A DNA stretch of 6,822 nt, from assembly GCA_017407365.1 (NCBI GenBank), contig JAFQWR010000134.1, forward strand, positions 1 to 6,822, read 5' to 3'. Every line of letters starts with the position of its first letter. Position 1 is the first letter of the stretch. The notes beneath the pieces were generated by a model that worked only from the letters and a program-made list of their open reading frames with translations, did not search any database and was not told the origin of the DNA. Source of the stretch: Clostridia bacterium. GTDB taxonomy: Bacteria > Bacillota > Clostridia > Christensenellales > HGM11417. This document shows positions 1 through 4,750 of the stretch, piece after piece. The position numbers and the translations under genes are program-made.

Positions 1-770
1 ATAGCCAGGTTGGTTTTGCCGCAAGCAGAGGGGAATGCCGCTGCCACGTAGTGAACCTCACCCTGAGGATTTTCCACGCCAAGAATCAGCATGTGCTCAG
101 CCATCCAGCCCTCGTTTTTGCCCTGGAAGGAAGCGATACGAAGAGCAAAGCACTTTTTGCCGAGTAATACGTTTCCGCCGTAACCGGAGTTAACAGACCA
201 GATGGTGTTGTCCTCGGGGAACTGGCAGATATAACGCTTTTCTTCATCGATATCAGCGCGTGCGTGCAGACCGCGAACAAAATCGTTGCTGTCGCCTAAC
301 ACCTCAAGTACCTTGGGGCTGACGCGCGTCATAATCAGCATGTTTAATACAACGTAAATGGAGTCGGTCAGCTCGATGCCTGCTTTTGCAAAGGGGGAGC
401 CGATTGCGCCCATGCTGAAGGGAATAACATACATCGTTCTGCCCTTCATGCTGCCCTTGTAGATTTCGCTGAGCTTAGCATATGCCTCTTCGGGAGCCAT
501 CCAGTTGTTGGTGGGGCCGGCATCTTCCTTTCTGCGGGTGCAGATAAAGGTTCTGTTTTCTACACGTGCAACGTCATTAACGGCGGTGCGGTGTAAATAA
601 CATCCGGGAAGAATCTCTTCGTTCAGCTTAATGAGCTCGCCGGTTTTTAAGGCGATCTCGGTCAACTCGTCCTGTTGTTTCTGACTGCCGTCAATCCAAA
701 CGATCTTGTCAGGCGTGCAAAGCGCTGCCGATTCTTCAACGAATTGAAGAACCATTTTGTTCGTCGTCAT
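1..770 (-). CDS. pckG: Phosphoenolpyruvate carboxykinase, GTP-dependent (N-terminal 256 codons, cut by window edge)
   Basis: This cytosolic enzyme interconverts oxaloacetate plus GTP with phosphoenolpyruvate, CO2 and GDP. It serves gluconeogenesis or, in many fermenters, the reverse carboxylating direction. The reading frame is open from an ATG at 768-770 to the window edge. An AAAGGAG Shine-Dalgarno lies at 777-783, six bases before the start. Visible family motifs are NDVARVENRTF near residue 65 (R69 matches the substrate-binding Arg87 of human PCK1), SGYGGN...LLGKKC at 195-207 (Y197, metal-ligand K206), AEHMLILG at 224-231 (metal-ligand H226), and FPSACGKTNLA at 246-256, the P-loop specific to the GTP class with its reactive cysteine C250. 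The family is about 600 residues, so roughly 60% is missing here. It is divergent from the operon to its right and has its own promoter. The class assignment is secure; the direction of flux is inference. Confidence 0.97.
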   Translation of the reverse strand, partial: MTTNKMVLQFVEESAALCTPDKIVWIDGSQKQQDELTEIALKTGELIKLNEEILPGCYLHRTAVNDVARVENRTFICTRRKEDAGPTNNWMAPEEAYAKLSEIYKGSMKGRTMYVIPFSMGAIGSPFAKAGIELTDSIYVVLNMLIMTRVSPKVLEVLGDSNDFVRGLHARADIDEEKRYICQFPEDNTIWSVNSGYGGNVLLGKKCFALRIASFQGKNEGWMAEHMLILGVENPQGEVHYVAAAFPSACGKTNLA

Positions 771-776
771 AAGCAT

Positions 777-783
777 CTCCTTT
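777..783 (-). promoter_or_regulatory. Ribosome binding site of pckG
   Basis: On the minus strand this reads AAAGGAG, followed by six bases and the ATG at 770-768. It is a strong, well-spaced Shine-Dalgarno and fixes the pckG start. Confidence 0.85.
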
Positions 784-812
784 ATAATTTGAAAATGATA
801 TACTTTTTAAAC

Positions 813-839
813 AAAGTTGGTTAAAAGAAATCCAACCTT
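813..839 (-). repeat. Inverted repeat in the 5' leader of pckG
   Basis: AAAGTTGG at 813-820 and CCAACCTT at 832-839 are complementary over 8 positions (one G-U pair in RNA), around an 11-base loop. The element sits about 5-30 bases after the predicted pckG transcription start. It could be a 5' mRNA hairpin or an operator overlapping the early transcribed region. There is no U-run after it in the pckG direction, so it does not look like a terminator. The role is inference. Confidence 0.4.
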
Positions 840-850
840 CTTCATTGTAT

Positions 851-879
851 ATTATATACCACCTAAACGAAAAAAGCAA
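851..879 (-). promoter_or_regulatory. Predicted sigma-A promoter of pckG
   Basis: Read on the minus strand, the -35 box is TTGCTT (plus coordinates 874-879) and the -10 box is a perfect TATAAT (851-856), with a 17-base spacer. The start of transcription would be near 844, giving a leader of about 75 bases before the pckG ATG. The palindrome at 883-900 begins four bases upstream of the -35 box. Confidence 0.7.
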
Positions 880-882
880 CCA

Positions 883-900
883 AAAAGATACATATCTTTT
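883..900. promoter_or_regulatory. 18-bp palindrome upstream of the pckG promoter (candidate operator)
   Basis: AAAAGATA-CA-TATCTTTT is a perfect inverted repeat of 8-base arms around a 2-base centre. Its centre lies about 47 bases upstream of the predicted pckG transcription start and about 100 bases upstream of the -35 box of the plus-strand operon. Position and symmetry suit a dimeric transcription factor acting on pckG, but AT-rich palindromes also arise by chance. I do not recognise the sequence as a named operator. Confidence 0.4.
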
Positions 901-1012
901 GTGAAAGCTGGATAAATTTTTGTAAAAAAAAACTACGTTTGGTGTATTTCAATAGTGCAAAAAAAATATGCAGTATTTCTGTATAAAACAAAGCAAAGCC
1001 CCTGTTAAAAGG

Positions 1013-1041
1013 TTGAAAAATTATAGGTTTTATGCTATAAT
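1013..1041 (+). promoter_or_regulatory. Predicted sigma-A promoter of the plus-strand operon, with extended -10
   Basis: The -35 box TTGAAA (1013-1018) and the -10 box TATAAT (1036-1041) are separated by exactly 17 bases. A TG at 1033-1034 gives the extended -10 pattern TGnTATAAT. This is the best promoter in the window. Transcription should start near 1048, leaving a leader of about 109 bases before the ATG at 1157. The region upstream (870-1012) is rich in A-tracts, which could act as an UP element or bend the DNA. Together with the pckG promoter this accounts for most of the gene-free stretch 771-1156. Confidence 0.8.
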
Positions 1042-1049
1042 AATATGAT

Positions 1050-1124
1050 GGAATAAGTATAAGGAAAGTTTTGCCTATTCGGCACTTTTACAGGCGAAAA
1101 GAATGCTGTTCTTATATTTGTTTC
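1050..1124 (+). ncRNA. Structured 5' leader RNA (long hairpin) of the plus-strand operon
   Basis: Bases 1050-1065 can pair with 1109-1124 in 16 uninterrupted pairs (four of them G-U). Inside this, after an asymmetric internal loop (1066-1068 opposite 1100-1108), bases 1069-1076 pair with 1092-1099 in 8 further pairs (one G-U) around a 15-base loop. The structure begins about two bases after the predicted transcription start and ends about 14 bases before the Shine-Dalgarno. It has no downstream U-run, so it is not a simple terminator. It does not match a riboswitch class that I recognise. It could be a transcript-stabilising hairpin, a protein-binding leader or an unknown cis-regulatory RNA. 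The pairing was worked out by eye, with no energy calculation. Confidence 0.45.
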
Positions 1125-1137
1125 TGTAGTAAATAAT

Positions 1138-1144
1138 AAAGGAG
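1138..1144 (+). promoter_or_regulatory. Ribosome binding site of the AIR-synthase-like gene
   Basis: AAAGGAG, continuing as ATCACC, precedes the ATG at 1157 by 12 bases. This is longer than usual, but no other start in this frame matches the family N-terminus better. The core AAAGGAGAT is the same as in front of pckG. Confidence 0.6.
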
Positions 1145-1477
1145 ATCACCTATATCATGCAGGGCAAACTCAGTTTTTGCGAGCTGGAAAAAACTGTTTT
1201 AAGTGCAGTTTCCTCTCGTCGAAAAGAGGTTATAAAAAGCGGCGCTTCGAGTGAAGACTGTGCCGTGCTGAATTTAGGTGAAGCTCTACTTCTTGCATCG
1301 GTGGACCCCATTACAGGGGCTACGCAAAACCAGGGCGCTCTTTCGGTGCAGGTTTCTGCCAACGACGTTGCTGCATGCGGCGGCGAGCCTGTTGCAGCGC
1401 TTATCACGCTTCTTGCACCGCCTGACGCGGCACTCAGTGAAATCCGTAAAGTAATGGAAGAGGCAGAGATGGCTGCA

Positions 1478-1480
1478 TAG
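1478..1480 (+). other. In-frame amber (TAG) codon inside the AIR-synthase-like gene
   Basis: The context is GCT GCA TAG TCC ATC. It is one base from AAG (Lys) or CAG (Gln). The reading frame and family similarity continue directly on the other side, so this single codon is the only lesion. Confidence 0.9.
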
Positions 1481-1867
1481 TCCATCAATCTGCAAATTGT
1501 TGGCGGGCATACCGAATATACCGATGCTGTCAATCGCATTGTTACGGTTACCACTGTGATAGGTAAAGCTAATAAGGTTTTTTACAGCTCAGATTTCAGA
1601 GTGGGAGATACCCTGATTGTAACCGGAGATGTTGCTACCGAGGGGACGGGTATTCTTGTTTCGGAATATAAGGACTCCCTTAGCGATATTTTATCACAGG
1701 AAGAAATCGCAGAGGGCGCCGCTCTTTGTATGAATATTTCCGTTGTAAAAGAGGGCAGTCTTGCATCTCAGCTTCCCATTCATGCCATGCATGACGTAAC
1801 CGAGGGCGGTATTTTAGGTGCGATTTACGAAACTTGCCGTGCCGCAGGGCTTGGTGCGGAGGTGAAT

Positions 1868-1896
1868 TTGAATCAAATTCCTGTTTCTGATATAAC
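1868..1896 (+). promoter_or_regulatory. Possible internal promoter within the interrupted gene
   Basis: TTGAAT (1868-1873), 17 bases, then TATAAC (1891-1896) preceded by TGA, giving an extended -10 pattern. It lies about 270 bases upstream of yicC. If real, it would let yicC-remA-rpoZ-coaBC-priA be expressed despite any polarity caused by the TAG at 1478. The bases also encode conserved-looking protein sequence, so this may be a coincidence. Confidence 0.25.
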
Positions 1897-2164
1897 CGGA
1901 AAGCTGAGCGAGTATTTTGGAATAGATCCGTACACCTTGATTTCAAGCGGGAGTATGCTGATTATGACCTCAGAGCCCGAGGCTGTAATTTCTGCTTTTT
2001 CTGAAGCAGGACTTAAAGCAACTGCCATCGGTGTTATCACGGAGGACGAACAGGTTTTTGCTGTGAAGAACGGGTTCAGGATGCAAATTAATGACTCTAA
2101 GGATTCTCTGAGCGATGCCAGAAGAATGATTGAGGAAAAGAAATAAGGAAGGCGGGTGCGGTTT

Positions 2165-3040
2165 ATGAAAAGTATGACAGGCTACGGTAAGGCTGCCATT
2201 GAACGCGACGGTATCGAAATAATTATTGAAATGAAGGCGGTGAATAATCGCCATCTGGATCTGAATTGCAAATTGCCGCGCGCGCTCTTCTTTTTAGAAG
2301 ATACCATCCGTAAGGGTGTGGCGGCAAAGGTCAGCAGAGGCAGGGTAGATTTATTTGTCACCTATAACGATAAACGCAATTTGCCTCGCGCGGTAAACAT
2401 TGACGCCGGTCTTGCAGAGGGCTACCGTAATGCTGCGATGCTTGCTGAAAAATTATACGGGGTACCCAATGATCTTACGGCATCCGTTCTTTTAAGACTG
2501 CCTGAGGTTGTTAAGGCTGATGCCTCAGAGGACGATCAGGATGCTCTCACCGCTATAACCGTAGAGGTGTTAAATAATTGCATTGACGCATTTAATGCTA
2601 TGCGTCTGAAAGAGGGTGAGGCGTTAAGGGCTGATATTTCTTCCCGTCTTGAGGTTATGCGTCAGCTGCGCGGTCAGATCACCGATTTTGCTCCTACCGT
2701 GGTTGCAGAGCAAAGAGAAAAGCTTGTTGCGCGTATTTCGGAATATCTCAAGGATATCCCCTATGACGAAGCAAGGCTTTTGAATGAGGTTGCGTTTTAT
2801 GCCGATAAGGTGAATATTGACGAGGAGCTTACCCGTTTGGGCTCACACTTTGAACAGCTCGCTTCCATCTTAAAGCAGACAGAGCCTGTGGGCAGAAAGC
2901 TGGACTTTTTGGTTCAGGAGCTGAACAGAGAAGCAAATACCATTTGCAGTAAATCCAACAGCAGTGCCTTAACACAGGTAGCCCTGCAGTTGAAATGCGA
3001 AATTGAAAAAATCAGAGAGCAGGTGCAGAACATTGAATAA
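2165..3040 (+). CDS. yicC: YicC/YloC family endoribonuclease
   Basis: Proteins of this family are endoribonucleases; in E. coli YicC has been linked to small-RNA decay. The protein is 291 residues, as expected (about 290). It opens with the hallmark MKSMTGYGKA. It contains the VNNRHLDLNCKLPR segment at about 26-39 in the N-terminal domain and ends with GRKLDFLVQELNREANT (about 243-259) and IEKIREQVQNIE at the very C-terminus. I chose the ATG at 2165 because the family begins at MxSMTGYG. The GTG at 2156 would add three residues and sits too close to the AAGGAAGG at 2145-2152. One oddity is that the acidic residue usual after SKSN in relatives, from memory, is Ser266 here. The gene overlaps remA by 8 bases, which suggests translational coupling. 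Confidence 0.93.
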   Translation: MKSMTGYGKAAIERDGIEIIIEMKAVNNRHLDLNCKLPRALFFLEDTIRKGVAAKVSRGRVDLFVTYNDKRNLPRAVNIDAGLAEGYRNAAMLAEKLYGVPNDLTASVLLRLPEVVKADASEDDQDALTAITVEVLNNCIDAFNAMRLKEGEALRADISSRLEVMRQLRGQITDFAPTVVAEQREKLVARISEYLKDIPYDEARLLNEVAFYADKVNIDEELTRLGSHFEQLASILKQTEPVGRKLDFLVQELNREANTICSKSNSSALTQVALQLKCEIEKIREQVQNIE

Positions 3041-3299
3041 CGATCTTTTCGTTAATATCGGTTTTTCTAACGTAGTGAACAAAAGCCGTGTTGTATGCTT
3101 GCTTGCGCCTGATACTGTGCCCTCTAAAAGGCTTGTGGCCGAAGCAAGAGAGGCAAAAAAGCTTGTTGATTGCACCTCGGGCAGAAAAACGCGCACGGTG
3201 CTTCTGCTGGATGGCGGGGTTGTGGTTTTATGCGGTCTGAACGGAGAAACCATTGCCGCAAGACTGAACGGTGCGGATGCTGATAAAGAAGATCAATAG
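3033..3299 (+). CDS. remA: RemA family DNA-binding regulator (DUF370)
   Basis: RemA is a small ring-forming DNA-binding protein that in Bacillus subtilis activates biofilm-matrix and osmoprotection operons; in Clostridia its targets are largely unknown. The 88-residue product keeps the family pattern FVNIGFSNVVNKSRVV at 6-21, APDTVPSKRLVAEAR at 25-39 and GRKTRTVLLLD at 50-60. R19 and R51 match B. subtilis R18 and R50; K52 stands where R51 is, a conservative change. The start chosen is TTG at 3033, overlapping the yicC stop by 8 bases, with AGGTG at 3021-3025 as a probable Shine-Dalgarno. An earlier in-frame TTG at 3003 would add ten non-family residues. It ends in TAG, the only gene in the window to do so at its natural end. 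Downstream, gmk is expected but rpoZ follows. Confidence 0.88.
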   Translation: MNNDLFVNIGFSNVVNKSRVVCLLAPDTVPSKRLVAEAREAKKLVDCTSGRKTRTVLLLDGGVVVLCGLNGETIAARLNGADADKEDQ

Positions 3300-3353
3300 A
3301 TCTGTTTATATTTTTTACAAAATAACGATTATTATTTCATCGGAGGTAACAAT
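3300..3353 (+). other. 54-base remA-rpoZ junction lacking the expected gmk gene
   Basis: In B. subtilis and many relatives guanylate kinase (gmk) lies between remA and rpoZ. Here there is only a short AT-rich spacer ending in the rpoZ Shine-Dalgarno GGAGG (3342-3346). No remnant of gmk, promoter of good quality or terminator is visible. Confidence 0.75.
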
Positions 3354-3554
3354 ATGATTCACGAACCCCCTATCGACAAATTGGTTGAAGAGGTAGAAGG
3401 CTGCCGCTACGCATTATGTTGTCTTGCAAGCAAGCGTGCTCGTCAGATTATTGATGCAGATCTTGCTGAAGGAAATCTTGAGCCCGGCGATAAGCCTATT
3501 TCGATTGCCGCAAAGGAAATTTACGAGGGTAAAGTAACCTTTACTAAGGACTAA
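3354..3554 (+). CDS. rpoZ: DNA-directed RNA polymerase subunit omega
   Basis: Omega is the small subunit that binds the beta-prime subunit and helps assemble and stabilise RNA polymerase. The 66-residue product carries the family features: PPIDKLVEEVEGCRYALCCLASKRARQI at about 5-32 (the YAL..LASKRARQ helix) and KPISIAAKEIYEGKV at about 47-61 (the KPVSIALEEIxxGKI motif). The length is typical of Bacillota. The start is an ATG with a strong GGAGG (3342-3346) seven bases upstream. It is followed after 11 bases by coaBC, a pairing common in Bacillota. Two adjacent cysteines (C22, C23) in the first helix are slightly unusual. Confidence 0.95.
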   Translation: MIHEPPIDKLVEEVEGCRYALCCLASKRARQIIDADLAEGNLEPGDKPISIAAKEIYEGKVTFTKD

Positions 3555-3565
3555 GAGAGGGCATT

Positions 3566-4747
3566 ATGCTACAGGGAAAAAGCGTTATGCTCGGTGTGTC
3601 CGGTGGCATAGCGGCGTATAAAGCAATTGAGGTGGCTTCACGCTTGAAAAAGGCAGGGGCGCAGGTGTATACGGTGATGACAGAGCATGCATCCCGTTTT
3701 ATTTCTCCTGTCAATTTTGAAACCATCACAGGCAATCCTGTTGCGTTATCGATGTTTGATGCACCTTGCTATCAGGAGGTAACGCACATTGCTCTTGGAA
3801 AAAAGTGTGACTTTGCCATTCTTGCGCATGCAACGTATATTCTGATCGGAAAGATTGCCAACGGTATTGCAGATGATATGCTTTCATCTGTAATGGCTGC
3901 TTGGCACAAGCCTGTGCTTATCTGCCCAGCTATGAATACCAATATGCTCAATCATCCTGCCTGTGTAAGCAATCTCGAACGCTTGCGCTCATTCGGGTTT
4001 TTTATAATGCCCTCTGAAAGCGGTGTTCTTGCTTGCGGAGATATGGGCAGTGGCAGGTTGCCCGAGCCCGAAGCTATTGTATCGGAGGCAATTCGTCATT
4101 TTGGTGCTGAGCAGGATTATAGCGGTAAAACCGTTTTGATCACAGCAGGTGCTACCGAAGAAACGATTGACGGCGTACGCTTTCTTTCCAATTACAGCAG
4201 TGGAAAAATGGGTATTGCTCTTGCAGAGCGTGTAATAGCACGCGGCGGCAAGGTAATTCTCGTTGCAGGAAGAGTATCGGTTAAGCTTCCCGAATGTGAA
4301 TGCATTCGTGTTGTTTCTACCGAGGATATGTATCAGGCTGTACTATCTGCTTTGCCCCGTGCTGATATCATTATCAAAGCTGCAGCGCCTGCAGACTACC
4401 GTCCTAAAACGGTTTCTGCCAATAAAATCAAATCAGAGGCGTTTAGCCTGGAGCTTGAAAAGACTCCGGATATTGCGAAGGCAGTGGGAGAGCGCAAGGG
4501 TGATCAAATTCTTGCGGTATTCAGTGCGGAAACGGAAAGACTTACGGAGTTTGCAAGCAAGAAGCGTATTTCTAAAAATGCCGATCTTGTTATTGCAAAT
4601 GATGTCACAGAGCCCGGTGCGGGCTTTGGAACGGACACAAACCGTGTCACCTTGATTGATGCAAGCGGAGCAGTTGAGCAAACTGCACTTCTTCCCAAGG
4701 CTGAAATAGCAGATATTATTTTAGATAAGATTCGTTCTTTGAGGTGA
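3566..4747 (+). CDS. coaBC: Bifunctional phosphopantothenoylcysteine decarboxylase / phosphopantothenate-cysteine ligase
   Basis: The enzyme joins cysteine to 4'-phosphopantothenate (CoaB) and decarboxylates the product to 4'-phosphopantetheine (CoaC, FMN-dependent), two steps of coenzyme A synthesis. It has 393 residues, normal for the fusion. CoaC half (1-180): GVSGGIAAYK at 10-19, H74 (E. coli H75), PAMNTNM at 121-127 with N124 (E. coli N125), and LACGDMGSGR at 155-164 with the conserved C157. CoaB half (about 185-393): LITAGATEETIDGVRFLSNYSSGKMG at 191-216, KAAAPADYRP at 271-280, NKIK at 286-289 and NDVTEPGAGFGTDTNRVTLI at 345-364. Oddities are the flavin-loop motif, usually APATAN or PASANT, which reads AHATYI (87-92), and P275 and V318 in other conserved strings. 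The ATG at 3566 follows GAGAGGG closely and matches the family N-terminus. The essential catalytic residues I can place are kept, so activity is likely but not certain. Confidence 0.94.
   Translation: MLQGKSVMLGVSGGIAAYKAIEVASRLKKAGAQVYTVMTEHASRFISPVNFETITGNPVALSMFDAPCYQEVTHIALGKKCDFAILAHATYILIGKIANGIADDMLSSVMAAWHKPVLICPAMNTNMLNHPACVSNLERLRSFGFFIMPSESGVLACGDMGSGRLPEPEAIVSEAIRHFGAEQDYSGKTVLITAGATEETIDGVRFLSNYSSGKMGIALAERVIARGGKVILVAGRVSVKLPECECIRVVSTEDMYQAVLSALPRADIIIKAAAPADYRPKTVSANKIKSEAFSLELEKTPDIAKAVGERKGDQILAVFSAETERLTEFASKKRISKNADLVIANDVTEPGAGFGTDTNRVTLIDASGAVEQTALLPKAEIADIILDKIRSLR
4741..4746 (+). promoter_or_regulatory. Ribosome binding site of priA
   Basis: GAGGTG, overlapping the end of coaBC, lies four bases before a TTG at 4751. 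The TGA of coaBC (4745-4747) is in the same frame as priA, so no start farther upstream is possible. This decides the TTG start and suggests translation is coupled to coaBC. Confidence 0.6.
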
Positions 4748-4750
4748 GTT

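Larger units (their letters stand above)
1157..2146 (+). pseudogene. AIR synthase-related / HypE-like protein, interrupted by an in-frame TAG at codon 108
   Basis: The frame encodes 329 codons of the PurM/HypE/ThiL/SelD-type ATP-binding fold, the usual length for HypE-like proteins. Before the stop are SSEDCAVL (31-38), the metal/ATP strand SVDPITGATQNQG (48-60) and VSANDVAACGGEPVA (66-80). After it are IVGGHTEYTDAVNR (114-127) and HAMHDVTEGGILGAIYE in the C-terminal domain. A TAG at 1478-1480 interrupts the frame between EEAEMAA and SINLQIVGGHTE, where relatives as I remember them carry Lys or Arg (AAKEL-type). There is no frameshift or deletion. The C-terminus lacks the PRxC tail that true HypE uses to carry the hydrogenase cyanide ligand, and no hydrogenase genes are adjacent, so the substrate is unknown. 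It is first in the operon and its TAA is 18 bases before yicC. It may be a recent nonsense mutation, an assembly error, or a read-through/recoded codon. Confidence 0.85.

Noticed and set aside
883..900. Palindrome as an intrinsic terminator
   Set aside because: It has no GC-rich stem, only a 2-base centre, and no gene ends nearby in either direction.
944..979. Direct repeat GTATTTC at 944-950 and 973-979
   Set aside because: Seven bases in an AT-rich spacer is within chance expectation, and there is no third copy.
1055..1124. Leader as a known riboswitch or attenuator
   Set aside because: No recognisable riboswitch core and no terminator U-run were found.
1478..1480. Pyrrolysine or programmed UAG insertion as the explanation of the amber codon
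   Set aside because: No pyl genes or insertion element are visible in the window, the position is not a known pyrrolysine site, and TAG ends remA. It is kept only as a possibility to test.
1556..2146. Second half of the AIR-synthase-like gene as an independent gene starting at GTG 1556
   Set aside because: The GTG lies inside a conserved strand, has no ribosome site, and the frame continues upstream to the TAG with family similarity. It is one interrupted gene.
2156..2164. GTG start for yicC
   Set aside because: It is too close to the Shine-Dalgarno and adds residues not found before the MKSMTGYG family start.
3314..3335. Promoter upstream of rpoZ (TTTACA ... TATTAT)
   Set aside because: The spacer is only 10 bases, too short for a sigma-A promoter.
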